DNA of 64,000 nt, taken from positions 186,001-250,000 of the forward strand of contig NZ_VIJZ01000002.1 of NCBI RefSeq assembly GCF_006874425.1, given 5' to 3'. Below the pieces are notes generated by a model that had not been told where the DNA came from, did no database searches, and worked only from the letters and a program-made list of their open reading frames with translations. Positions 40,470 to 49,080 of this stretch are shown piece by piece (within the stretch, counting starts at the first letter, position 1; every line of letters begins with the position of its first letter). The translations under genes and the position numbers were made by a program. The DNA is from Paenibacillus ottowii. GTDB lineage: Bacteria > Bacillota > Bacilli > Paenibacillales > Paenibacillaceae.

Positions 40470-41987
40470 TCACAGCTTGTATATGGATGTATATTTTTCT
40501 TCCAGATAATCAGCAAGATAATCAGGGTTCAGATCCTCACCGGTAATCGCTACAATCAACTCAGATGGCGTCCGGCTCTTGCCGTAACGATAAATCCGTT
40601 CGGTCAGCCATTGCTTGATCGGCTCCAGCTCCCCAGCAGCAATGAACTCATCCAGGTTTGGCAGCTCCTTGCGCAAAGTCGCAAAAATTTGCGCTGCATA
40701 CATGTTGCCAAGCGAATAAGAAGCAAAATAACCAAAATCGCCACCGGACCAGTGAACATCTTGGAGTACGCCCAGTCCGTCATTCGGTGGAAGAAGCCCC
40801 AGGTATTCTTTATATTTAGCATTCCACACCTCAGGGAGGCGTTTAACGTCCAGCTTTTCATTAAACAGCATTTTTTCAATCTCATAGCGGACGATGATAT
40901 GTAAGTTATATGTCAGCTCATCCGCCTCAATACGAATTAATGAATTTTCCACACGGTTGACTGCCCGGTAAAATTGCTCTGCTGTAACCTTCGCCAAACG
41001 ATCGGGAAAATGCTTTTGCAGATCATTGTAGTACCGATCCCAGAAAGCACGACTGCGTCCGATTTTATTTTCCCACAAGCGGGACTGGGATTCATGAATC
41101 CCCATAGAGGTTCCTCCGGACAGTAGTGATCCTGCCAGTTCAGGAGCAATATTTTGTTCGTACAGCGCATGCCCTCCTTCATGCAATGAGCTGAAAATAG
41201 CACTGGTTACATCATCTTGCAAATAGTGTGTTGTTATACGTACATCACCTGGATTTAATCCTGTCGCAAAAGGATGCACACTCTCATCCAAACGACCTGC
41301 GTCAAAGTCATAACCCATCTGCCCTAATATAAACAGACTGAACTTTTCCTGCTGCTTCACATCAAATACACCGTCTAAAAAGCTCTTATCCGGCTGATGG
41401 GGTGATGCCTGAATTTTAGACAATAGGGGCACAAGGCGCTTTTTTAGTCGATCAAAGACAGCATCCAGCTTTTCAACCGTCATACCTGGCTCATATTGAT
41501 CCAAAAGCGTATCGTACTCTGTATCCTTAACACCCCAATAGCCGATAAATTCACGCTTCATGTCTACGATTTTAGACAAGTACGGTTCGAATCCGGCAAA
41601 GTCGCTATGTTCCTTTGCTTCCTCCCACTTGCTTTCTGCCTGAGCCGCTAAAATGCTATACTCCCGGTAGCGGTCTGCTGGAACCGAACGATTCAAGTCA
41701 TAATTTTTGCGACATTCCTCTACCAATCTGCGGTCATTGTCCTCCAGTTGCTCCAGCTTGTCTTCTGCGGCAAAAAATTGCAGCAGCTGTCCCATTTCAT
41801 CTGAGATCATCAGCTTGAACATTTCCGTGGACAGCATGCCCAACGTCTCGGACCGAATGTCAACGCCCTTGCGTGGAGCGCCTGTCCGTAAATCCCAGTG
41901 CAGCAAGCCGACTGCTTCGCCATAACTGCTGATTTTGTGTGAGATTTCCTTTAAAGCCGTCCATTGATCCAACGTCTGTTGCTCCAT
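40470..41987 (-). CDS. Carboxypeptidase Taq (M32 metallopeptidase)
   Basis: A 505-aa cytosolic, all-helical M32 metallocarboxypeptidase that releases C-terminal amino acids. The HEGGHALYEQ zinc motif (with its catalytic Glu) and the downstream GIHESQSRLWENKIGRS segment with the third zinc ligand Glu are clear. The length is that of the whole family (about 500 aa). The ATG with AGAGGTG 9 bp upstream is preferred to a GTG four codons earlier. The gene stands alone. Confidence 0.96.
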   Translation of the reverse strand: MEQQTLDQWTALKEISHKISSYGEAVGLLHWDLRTGAPRKGVDIRSETLGMLSTEMFKLMISDEMGQLLQFFAAEDKLEQLEDNDRRLVEECRKNYDLNRSVPADRYREYSILAAQAESKWEEAKEHSDFAGFEPYLSKIVDMKREFIGYWGVKDTEYDTLLDQYEPGMTVEKLDAVFDRLKKRLVPLLSKIQASPHQPDKSFLDGVFDVKQQEKFSLFILGQMGYDFDAGRLDESVHPFATGLNPGDVRITTHYLQDDVTSAIFSSLHEGGHALYEQNIAPELAGSLLSGGTSMGIHESQSRLWENKIGRSRAFWDRYYNDLQKHFPDRLAKVTAEQFYRAVNRVENSLIRIEADELTYNLHIIVRYEIEKMLFNEKLDVKRLPEVWNAKYKEYLGLLPPNDGLGVLQDVHWSGGDFGYFASYSLGNMYAAQIFATLRKELPNLDEFIAAGELEPIKQWLTERIYRYGKSRTPSELIVAITGEDLNPDYLADYLEEKYTSIYKL

Positions 41988-42159
41988 AATTAGGGTCACC
42001 TCTTTAACTTAAAATGGTTAAAACTTTACAACTACCTATACTTGATGATACTTATATTAAAAAGTATAATCAACACACAACATGTACGACCAGCTCCTAA
42101 TACCTGGATCACGTTGGGCAGTACATATTAAATTATTTTAGAATCTGGAGGGAACTATC

Positions 42160-42720
42160 GTGGATCACATCCAAGAAATTTTAGAGTACAATCGTGTTTT
42201 CGTAGAAAACAAAGAATACGAGGCCTATAGAACGGGCAAGTTCCCTAACAAAAAAATGGTCATCATAACCTGTATGGATACGCGGCTAACGGAATTGCTC
42301 CCCAAAGCCATGAACCTGCGTAACGGGGATGTCAAAATTATTAAAAATGCAGGTGCAATTATTTCACAGCCTTTTGGAAGTGTAATGCGCAGTGTGCTAG
42401 TCGCTTTATATGAGCTGGGAGCAGACGAAGTGCTCGTTGTAGGTCATTATGAATGCGGCATGGCTGCACTAAATGCTGATCACATGGTTAATGAAATGCT
42501 TGAACGCGGAATTTCGCAGGAAGTGCTAAGCACATTAGAAAATTCAGGTATTAAGTTAAATAAATGGTTGAAGGGGTTTGACAACATTGAAGAAGGGGTA
42601 CAGACTACAGTGAAGCTTATTAAAAACCACCCCCTTCTCCCTCCCAATACGCCCGTTCATGGTATGGTAATACACCCGGATACAGGCGCGTTAACCCTTG
42701 TTGTTGACGGAAATAACTAG
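42160..42720 (+). CDS. Beta-class carbonic anhydrase
   Basis: A 186-aa zinc enzyme that interconverts CO2 and bicarbonate. The zinc ligands and catalytic dyad are in ITCMDTRLTE (Cys, Asp, Arg) and VVGHYECGMAAL (His, Cys), typical of the short plant-like beta class (clade D) of Firmicutes such as B. subtilis YtiB. It starts with GTG after GGAGGG. It is monocistronic, followed by a strong terminator. Confidence 0.93.
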   Translation: MDHIQEILEYNRVFVENKEYEAYRTGKFPNKKMVIITCMDTRLTELLPKAMNLRNGDVKIIKNAGAIISQPFGSVMRSVLVALYELGADEVLVVGHYECGMAALNADHMVNEMLERGISQEVLSTLENSGIKLNKWLKGFDNIEEGVQTTVKLIKNHPLLPPNTPVHGMVIHPDTGALTLVVDGNN

Positions 42721-42749
42721 TAAACAGAATCTTTATCCGCAAAAGTTAT

Positions 42750-42791
42750 CAGGGTAGTTCAGGCGCGTATATACGTGCTTAAACTACCCTG
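42750..42791 (+). terminator. Terminator of carbonic anhydrase
   Basis: CAGGGTAGTT and AACTACCCTG pair around a long inner stem (CGTATATACG), followed by GTTTCT. Stem quality is high, T-run moderate. Confidence 0.8.
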
Positions 42792-42974
42792 TTTCTATGA
42801 AAAAAAGCACATATACATCCCGAATGACCCCAACCAATTTTGGCTAACCTGTGAACGACTGGTGTGAAAGTTGTCAAACCATACAGTTTCAGTGTACACT
42901 TTTTATGGAACTGCAGATTACCTGCCGCAGAGCTGTTACAACTGTTACTTTGATGGATGAAGGAGATAAGATAT

Positions 42975-43544
42975 ATGAATTTACTATCGTATGGTCTGTT
43001 GGGACTTCTCGCCAGAGAGGAATCCTCCGGCTATGATCTGATGCTGCGTATTCAGCCTTTTTGGCAAGCCAAGCACAGTCAGATCTATCCGCTTTTGGCC
43101 CGTATGGAGAGCAAGGAACTGCTCGCCTCCCGATGGATTCAGCAGTCCGACAAGCCTGATAAAAAAATGTATACCATTACCGACAAGGGTATCCATATGC
43201 TGCAGCAATGGTCTCAGGAAGCGTTAGCTGCTCCGGTTACACGAGACGAGTTAAGCCTTCGCTTATTCTGCCTTTGGTTGACGGACAAAACGAGCGCCAA
43301 TCGTATGCTGGAAGAACGGAAACGTTATTTTATTCAGAAAATTCAGCATCTGGAGGATATTTTGAACAACATCCCCGCAGAAAATTTGCACTTTGGCAGC
43401 AAAAACTTTGGTGACTATATTTTAGTGCAAAAAGGACTTATGAATGCCAAAGCAGGCCTAGAATGGTGCCAATTGGTTTTGCGCATGCTGCTTGCCGGTG
43501 ATGTTAGAGCGGACACTAATCCGTTTGCCATAAAAGCTGAATGA
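42975..43544 (+). CDS. PadR-family transcriptional regulator
   Basis: A 189-aa regulator with the N-terminal PadR winged helix (LLSYGLLGLLAREESSGYDLMLRIQPFW, then HSQIYPLLARMESKELL) and the C-terminal helical Vir_act_alpha_C domain (NRMLEERKRYFIQKIQHLEDIL). The start is ATG with AAGGAG 9 bp before it. A TTGTCA / 18 bp / TACACT promoter (42871-42900) lies upstream. PadR proteins usually control a membrane exporter; the closest downstream gene is the glycine-rich membrane protein, but the 156-bp gap means co-transcription is uncertain. Confidence 0.9.
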   Translation: MNLLSYGLLGLLAREESSGYDLMLRIQPFWQAKHSQIYPLLARMESKELLASRWIQQSDKPDKKMYTITDKGIHMLQQWSQEALAAPVTRDELSLRLFCLWLTDKTSANRMLEERKRYFIQKIQHLEDILNNIPAENLHFGSKNFGDYILVQKGLMNAKAGLEWCQLVLRMLLAGDVRADTNPFAIKAE

Positions 43545-43700
43545 TTTTATCAATCCGTGTACAGGATTTATGTACGTTATCGTTTAATTTTTTAGAATTT
43601 AAAATTCTTTGAAACCCTTTTCCATGTTATATCGTATTACAAGGTAAGCGGTTGTTTGACCTAACCTATAGCACAAATTACTAAGGGGGATTTTTTTTAC

Positions 43701-44156
43701 ATGAAAAAGACTTTTACTTTGAAAAATATGATGATGCTGATGATGGCTTTCACCCTACTCATTGCTATGATCGCACCGTCTACAGCTGATGCAAGGCGTG
43801 GTGGCGGATTTAAATCCGGACCAAAAACATACCAATCTACACCAAGCAAGACAAGTGATAGCAGCGGCATCAATAAGTCTGATAGTGGAACTAAATCTAG
43901 TGCAGCTACGGGCAACACAAGCAGAACTGGTGGATTCCTCGGCGGTGGCGGCGGATTCCTCAAAGGTATGATGCTGGGCGGCTTGGCAGGTATGCTCTTC
44001 GGCGGATTGTTCGGCAACATGGGTGCATTGGGTAGCTTGCTTGGTCTTGCCGTTAACGTTCTAGCAATTTATGTCCTGATTATGGTGGGTGTAGGTATCT
44101 ACCGAGCTATCAAAAATCGCCGCAGACCCGATGATTCTCGTGGAGGACGTTACTAA
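43701..44156 (+). CDS. Glycine-rich exported membrane protein, unknown function
   Basis: A 151-aa protein: an N-terminal Met/Leu-rich signal or anchor (MMMLMMAFTLLIAMIAPSTADA), a Ser/Thr/Lys-rich stretch, a Gly/Leu/Met-rich block (GGFLGGGGGFLKGMMLGGLAG), a second hydrophobic helix (SLLGLAVNVLAIYVLIMVG) and a basic tail (KNRRRPDD). It resembles membrane proteins with Tim44-like or glycine-zipper character but I do not name a family. It is followed after 3 bp by the YxcD-like gene, so the two are co-expressed. Confidence 0.8.
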   Translation: MKKTFTLKNMMMLMMAFTLLIAMIAPSTADARRGGGFKSGPKTYQSTPSKTSDSSGINKSDSGTKSSAATGNTSRTGGFLGGGGGFLKGMMLGGLAGMLFGGLFGNMGALGSLLGLAVNVLAIYVLIMVGVGIYRAIKNRRRPDDSRGGRY

Positions 44157-44159
44157 GTT

Positions 44160-44438
44160 ATGATTTTGAGTATGGATGAGATTGTCAATGCCATTTGCCT
44201 GCATATGGCTGAACGCAAGGGCGTACAGCCTACTGATGTGGTTGTGGAGCTAAGCTGGGATGAAGATACAGGCTATACAGCCGAGGTTCATGTCCAGGGA
44301 CGCAGTCAATATCTCGTGGAAGCCAATATGATTGAAGCTATTCTGAGATATCTTCATTCCGAATACAATATTCGTGCCTACCGCGAGCAGGTTAGATTAG
44401 ATTTGGATGAAGAGATTACGGCTATTGTCCAAACTTAA
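44160..44438 (+). CDS. YxcD-like protein (DUF2653)
   Basis: A 92-aa soluble, acidic protein matching the DUF2653 family, of which B. subtilis YxcD is a member; typical are MDEIVNAICLHMAERKGV, VELSWDEDTGYTAEVHVQGR and LRYLHSEYNIRAY. Function is unknown. It is encoded 3 bp after the glycine-rich membrane protein, suggesting the two act together (such pairs recur in Bacilli). A terminator follows. Confidence 0.85.
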   Translation: MILSMDEIVNAICLHMAERKGVQPTDVVVELSWDEDTGYTAEVHVQGRSQYLVEANMIEAILRYLHSEYNIRAYREQVRLDLDEEITAIVQT

Positions 44439-44480
44439 TTAAATGGATAGGACAATCGTACAAACTTATTTCGAAACAGA

Positions 44481-44520
44481 AGAACCGCTCTTTGCCTAGT
44501 GGCAAGGGCGGTTCTTTTTT
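44481..44520. terminator. Bidirectional terminator between YxcD-like and STM4011 genes
   Basis: AGAACCGC...TTGCC and GGCAAGGGCGGTTCT pair with a TAGT loop, followed by TTTTTTTG on the plus strand and preceded by A-rich sequence for the minus strand. It ends both the rightward pair and the leftward radical-SAM operon. Confidence 0.88.
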
Positions 44521-44533
44521 TGCTCTTTTCTCT

Positions 44534-45403
44534 CTAATAGATCGTCAAGGCTGTATGCGGCACCCTTTCCAGCAAACCGCTATCGTACATTTCCCGAAAC
44601 GGTTGCTCTTCCATATGGATATAACCGATATAACAGCCGCATTCTTTCATCCGGCACGGACGCTGGGCGCTCAGCCCCTCCAGACCGTCTCTGTACAGGT
44701 GGCCAATCACGCGTCGGTCCTGATAACAGTGTTTTACTCGTCCGTCACCTTGGACGTAAAACACATCTTCTCCCGCGCGACATGCTCGCCCTTGACTACT
44801 GTAATCCTTTAAATTCCACTGGAAATAGGGATCTATCGCCGTTAATTCGGAAACCTCGGCATCCGTATAATATTGTGGTCGATCTTTGTAGGCGTTGACC
44901 CACATATATACTTCTTTTGGAAGTTGCGTCCGCAAGGAACGAATAGCCGGAAATGCCTGTTTCAATCCAACTGTACCGACACTATAGGAAATGCCAAGTT
45001 CATATAGCTTCATCGCCTGCGATATAAAAGCTTGCTCTTTGGTTTCTCCAGGATGATATGTAGCCCACAGCGCAGCCGTCTCAGGATTAAGCTCTTTTGT
45101 CCAATCCAGCTTAGCCGATAGGTTTGTCTGTAAGGCCACTTTTTCCACATGCGCCATATGGGAGAACTCAATCATGGTCTTACGATACCAGGAATGGATC
45201 AAGGCTTCTCCATACGGATTAAAAAAAATGGAGAGCTGATGTCCCAAAGCGCCCTGCTCTCGTACCCAATCAGCAAAACGCTCCAACTGCGCCCGATCCT
45301 TGTTCAACGTTTCCCGACTATCGACGTTTTTACTGAATGGGCAGTAAGGACAAGCATAGTTGCACGAGGTCAACGAACCACGATAATATAAGGTCGCTCT
45401 CAT
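44534..45403 (-). CDS. STM4011 family radical SAM protein
   Basis: A 289-aa radical SAM enzyme. The 4Fe-4S cluster motif is SCNYACPYCPF (Cys-x3-Cys-x2-Cys, about residues 14-21). Further cysteines (GRACRAGED, KHCYQD, CRMKECGCYIGY) in the C-terminal third probably bind auxiliary iron-sulphur clusters (SPASM-like). It is the last of five genes with Salmonella STM4011-STM4015 gene-order and family match. The ATG overlaps the stop of the STM4012 gene (ATGA). The reaction is unknown; peptide or small-molecule modification is inferred from the class. Confidence 0.9.
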   Translation of the reverse strand: MRATLYYRGSLTSCNYACPYCPFSKNVDSRETLNKDRAQLERFADWVREQGALGHQLSIFFNPYGEALIHSWYRKTMIEFSHMAHVEKVALQTNLSAKLDWTKELNPETAALWATYHPGETKEQAFISQAMKLYELGISYSVGTVGLKQAFPAIRSLRTQLPKEVYMWVNAYKDRPQYYTDAEVSELTAIDPYFQWNLKDYSSQGRACRAGEDVFYVQGDGRVKHCYQDRRVIGHLYRDGLEGLSAQRPCRMKECGCYIGYIHMEEQPFREMYDSGLLERVPHTALTIY

Positions 45404-46827
45404 GCGCCTACATATCCTTCCATACGCTCACGTACTGACGTCGAGATCATCCAGTCTCCAATCGCGTCAGAATAGGCCATTCCTTCCTCCGTAAGTCGAA
45501 GCGTCTCCTCCTCGACCACAGCCATACCCGATTCCAGCAGCAACGACATTCCTGTAAAATCGTCCACCAAGGATACACCAAAGCGCTCTGCATAGGCACA
45601 TAGCTCCAGCCCTTCCCGATGAAGAAGCGCCTTCAGGATAAAGCGCCGCTTACGCTCATCCTCATCTAAAATAAAGCCGTAATCAGCCAGATCATGACGC
45701 TCTGCTGCAACATAATCTGCGATAATACTGCGTGTTGCTGCTGCACTGACGCCATACCGGCTGGCATAGTGTACATTGCGTGTATAAGAGCGCGCACCAC
45801 ACCCCAGTCCAGCCATGCCCTCCTCCTGGCAACTGTAGGGTAGAAGCTGCTTGCTGGATATACCCTCATCTTTAGCAAAACGGCGCATGGAATATTGTAC
45901 ATATCCTGCCTGCTTGAGGCGTTCGCGGGCTACTTCATACAAACTAAGGCGAATATCATGATCCAGCCCGGTATAACCCGGCTTTAAAATCGTATTTTCC
46001 CGAATATATAACGGGTAAAGAAAGATCTCTCCTGGCGAATAAGACAGAGCTTCCTCAAGAGAATACAGCCAGGTTTCCACCGTTTGGCCAGGCAGGCCAT
46101 AGATCAGATCCACGTTAAGCAAAGGAAAATTGTATTCTACCAGCCGCTCAAGCGCTTCTCTAACAAGCTTGGGCTTTTGAGGTCGGTATATGGCCGCACT
46201 TTCTGATTCCACAAAGCTCTGGATTCCCATGCTGATACGATCCGTACCGCGGCGCTTGAGCACTTCCAGTCTATCCTCGGTTACAGTGTCGGGAGAGGTT
46301 TCAACTGAAATAGAGGCTCGCTTAGGGTCCAATCCCATAATATTTTCCGCAATGTCAAATAAACGCTCCACCAAAGGAGCCTCCAACAAGGTCGGTGTAC
46401 CTCCGCCAACCGCAAAACGCGAAAAAGGCCGACCGCCCATAATGGGTGCCCATTGTCGTGCTTGTCTTTCTAGCGCATCTACATACTCCTTGTGCACATC
46501 CTGACGCTTGTCTGGCAAAGTGAACAGGTTACAAAATCCGCAGCGAGCTGCGCAAAACGGTATATGCATATACAAAAAATAGCTTTCTAACTCTTCTTTC
46601 TCCCACAATTCCTGCAATGAGAGCGGTGTATCAAACGAACGGTAGGCCGTTTTATGCGGGTAAGAGTATAGATAAGAGCGATAGGGAGCTTCTCGGATCG
46701 TACGTGCCCATTCAACAGGAGTATCCGGCCACTCAAATCTCGAATTCACTAAGTTTGTGTCTATTTCCGGAGAAGTCTGGTTGGCTGCGCTTGTTGGGTG
46801 CAGGTGATTCAGATTCATAGCTTTCAT
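45400..46827 (-). CDS. STM4012 family radical SAM protein (HemN-like)
   Basis: A 475-aa radical SAM protein of the HemN/coproporphyrinogen-oxidase-like superfamily. The cluster motif is PFCAARCGFCNLFTLP (Cys-x3-Cys-x2-Cys), followed by AVGGGTPTLLE and the HemN-like GIQSFVESE and LPGQTVETW segments. The N-terminal YRSYLYSYPHKTAYR and C-terminal HemN_C-type winged helix are present. AAAGGAG precedes the ATG. Despite its HemN similarity, its place in the STM4011-STM4015 operon shows it is not the haem enzyme. Two radical SAM proteins in tandem suggest sequential modification. Confidence 0.92.
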   Translation of the reverse strand: MKAMNLNHLHPTSAANQTSPEIDTNLVNSRFEWPDTPVEWARTIREAPYRSYLYSYPHKTAYRSFDTPLSLQELWEKEELESYFLYMHIPFCAARCGFCNLFTLPDKRQDVHKEYVDALERQARQWAPIMGGRPFSRFAVGGGTPTLLEAPLVERLFDIAENIMGLDPKRASISVETSPDTVTEDRLEVLKRRGTDRISMGIQSFVESESAAIYRPQKPKLVREALERLVEYNFPLLNVDLIYGLPGQTVETWLYSLEEALSYSPGEIFLYPLYIRENTILKPGYTGLDHDIRLSLYEVARERLKQAGYVQYSMRRFAKDEGISSKQLLPYSCQEEGMAGLGCGARSYTRNVHYASRYGVSAAATRSIIADYVAAERHDLADYGFILDEDERKRRFILKALLHREGLELCAYAERFGVSLVDDFTGMSLLLESGMAVVEEETLRLTEEGMAYSDAIGDWMISTSVRERMEGYVGA

Positions 46828-46896
46828 TTCTGCTCCTTTCTCGCGCTGGTTTGGTTTCTTTATAAATTACCAGTGCAGACTACGTTTCTTTTTGTC

Positions 46897-47679
46897 CTAC
46901 AATATAAATTCGCGGTAAGGCACATTCCACACTACCTCGTGCGCTAGGCGATGTCCCTCGTAGCCGTCTTCCCCATAAGCTGTACCATGGTCGGAAAAAG
47001 CCATGCAAAACGTCTTGCCCCGCTTCCGCAAAGCATCAAACAAGCGTCCAAGCTCACCATCCACATATCGCAAAGCCGCTCGTTGAGACTCTACTGAATC
47101 CTTTGAAGTGCCCTTTACAAAATAATGATTAGGCCCGTGGATCGCTGATACATTTAGAAATAAAAACAAGCGCTGTGCAGGGTCTGTCTTCTCCAGCAAT
47201 TTCAGGGCATGATTCACCTGATGCTCCGTTGAACGGGGGTTGGTGACGCCAAAGTTCATGCGCCAGTAGCTCTCTTGAAAATACCCGGGCAGCACCTTTG
47301 CCAGCTTGTTCTTCTTCGTGAAAAAAATAACGCCGCCGATACAGATGGTCCGATAGCCCTCGTTCTCCAGCCCAGACACAATATCCGGAGCATCGAACAG
47401 CCAGGTATGTGGATGCGTGCGCAGTCCCGTATCCTTGGTGTGAAACAGCCTGATATGCGAAGACTTATCCGTATTTGCCGGAGTCGGCAAAAATCCGCCA
47501 AAAAAAGCATGGTGTGCAGCATACGTAAAGCTCCCCGGTGTATGGCGCTTTTCCCATGACCCGGAGCCGCACAAATTCGGACAGTTTTCTTCTTCCAGCT
47601 TGGCTACATCATATCGCAGGGTATCCAGCGTAATCATAACAATATCATGAGAGCCGACAATTTGATTCATGTCAATCAT
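46897..47679 (-). CDS. STM4013/SEN3800 family hydrolase (alkaline phosphatase superfamily)
   Basis: A 260-aa protein with the alkaline-phosphatase/sulfatase fold: DIVMITLDTLRYD (metal Asp), the GSFTYAAHHAFFGGFLP segment with the nucleophile Ser/Thr region, SAIHGPNHYF and the metal-binding end SDHGTAYGEDGYEGHRLAHE. Metal ligands are preserved, so hydrolysis or transfer of a phosphate or sulphate group is likely. It is cytoplasmic (no signal peptide), which is unusual for a sulfatase. Its ATG overlaps the stop of the STM4014 gene by one base (TAATG). Confidence 0.9.
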   Translation of the reverse strand: MIDMNQIVGSHDIVMITLDTLRYDVAKLEEENCPNLCGSGSWEKRHTPGSFTYAAHHAFFGGFLPTPANTDKSSHIRLFHTKDTGLRTHPHTWLFDAPDIVSGLENEGYRTICIGGVIFFTKKNKLAKVLPGYFQESYWRMNFGVTNPRSTEHQVNHALKLLEKTDPAQRLFLFLNVSAIHGPNHYFVKGTSKDSVESQRAALRYVDGELGRLFDALRKRGKTFCMAFSDHGTAYGEDGYEGHRLAHEVVWNVPYREFIL

Positions 47680-49013
47680 TATCTGTCTTTCCTTTCCAAA
47701 ACTGCGCTCTTATTAGCAAGGTACAGCATTTCCCATTCATATGAGTTCCAACCCTGATGTTCCACCCGGTACAGTAAATCACCAAATGGATTAACATCCA
47801 ATACATAGGGACGACCCCCGTGAGCCGGAACGAGCACGTCCAATCCAGCAACCATGGACGCTGGAAAAGCCCTCATAGCGGCTTTTGCAGTATGCTGGAC
47901 CGATTCCACCGTACTCTGTGAGAGTCCCGCATCCATTAGCGAGAGTCGTTCATTACGCAAATGCAGATTTGTAATGGGGCTGTTGCTCAAACGTAAGACC
48001 GCATGACAAGCTTCTGAGCCACACACAAGTTGACGCACATCATAAACACGTCCATTCAGGGTCGCTTTGGGAATCCAGCGTTCCACATGTACTCCTTCCA
48101 CACATAACCAGTTAAGGATGGCATGAATGTCCTGCTTGTCTGTATAACGACGCAATCGCCCGGCATTATAATAAACGCGCTGTCCATGGATGATCTCTGT
48201 TCCAATCGTAGTTACCGCCAGCTCTGCATGCGTCTTGGGATGTACCTGATAAGCCATGACACCAGAAGCACCTGATCCGCAAAATATTTTCACAAATACG
48301 CGGTGAAATCCACTCTCTTTCATAGCGGTATGCAGATCGACGGCATCACGAAAGGCAGCACCTGAAGCAGTAAGCACAGGCGGAACCCTGATGTCTGCCT
48401 GGTTTAATACAGCACTACAACGCCGTTTGTCAAACATGACGGCTATTTCTGCAGGATCGTTCATCCAGCGCGACGAGGGCCAGAGCCGCTCAACTTCATG
48501 CCGCAGCCAAGCCAGCAGACGGCAATAGCCCCGGAACCATTGTGCCGGGTGCCAAATGCGACCATGCTGCTCCTGTAATCGGCGCGCTTCTGCCGCCAGT
48601 ATACCTGTGTCATGTGCCCATTCCGGCCATGGCAACAGTGAATCATCTCCCTCGGCATCCGAGGCGCCCAGAGCAATCAACTCCCGCTCTACCTGAAAAT
48701 TTTCGCCCGGTGCATCCAGGCGGAGTGGCGGACCGTTGTCCACCCGCCCTGCCAGCAATTGTCTTATGCTCTCTTGTACATGGACACTGCCATTCACGCT
48801 ATCTTGTGCAGCTTGTGCGGATATCCTGACCATCAGTTCGCCGAGACTGTGCTTTTCTCGGATGGCCCTGAGCACATCCATATAGGAAATCTCCAAAGCG
48901 GGCGGAAGCTTTAATCTGCTTCGTGCCTCCTGCAGTCCCGTAGTTCGGCGATTCCCCGGATTACCGAACAAGATAAACGGCTCATTGACATTTCTGTCCC
49001 ACATCATCACCAT
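47679..49013 (-). CDS. STM4014 family ATP-grasp-like protein
   Basis: A 444-aa protein whose C-terminal half has ATP-grasp features: FVKIFCGSGASGVMAYQV (glycine-rich ATP loop with Lys), VHVERWIPKATLNGRVYDVRQLV, and GLDVLVPAHGGRPYVLDVNPFGDLL with the metal-binding Asp/Asn of the family. The N-terminal 200 residues carry the family's FILFGNPGNRRTTGLQEAR start. ATP-grasp enzymes ligate a carboxylate to an amine or thiol. It is the second gene of the STM4011-STM4015 operon and is translationally coupled to the hydrolase. Confidence 0.88.
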   Translation of the reverse strand: MVMMWDRNVNEPFILFGNPGNRRTTGLQEARSRLKLPPALEISYMDVLRAIREKHSLGELMVRISAQAAQDSVNGSVHVQESIRQLLAGRVDNGPPLRLDAPGENFQVERELIALGASDAEGDDSLLPWPEWAHDTGILAAEARRLQEQHGRIWHPAQWFRGYCRLLAWLRHEVERLWPSSRWMNDPAEIAVMFDKRRCSAVLNQADIRVPPVLTASGAAFRDAVDLHTAMKESGFHRVFVKIFCGSGASGVMAYQVHPKTHAELAVTTIGTEIIHGQRVYYNAGRLRRYTDKQDIHAILNWLCVEGVHVERWIPKATLNGRVYDVRQLVCGSEACHAVLRLSNSPITNLHLRNERLSLMDAGLSQSTVESVQHTAKAAMRAFPASMVAGLDVLVPAHGGRPYVLDVNPFGDLLYRVEHQGWNSYEWEMLYLANKSAVLERKDR

Positions 49014-49080
49014 AGAGCCGCCTCACTTTAACTCTTTTTAATTTTAAAATCTATCTGCTATAGAAATTCATTGCAACAGT

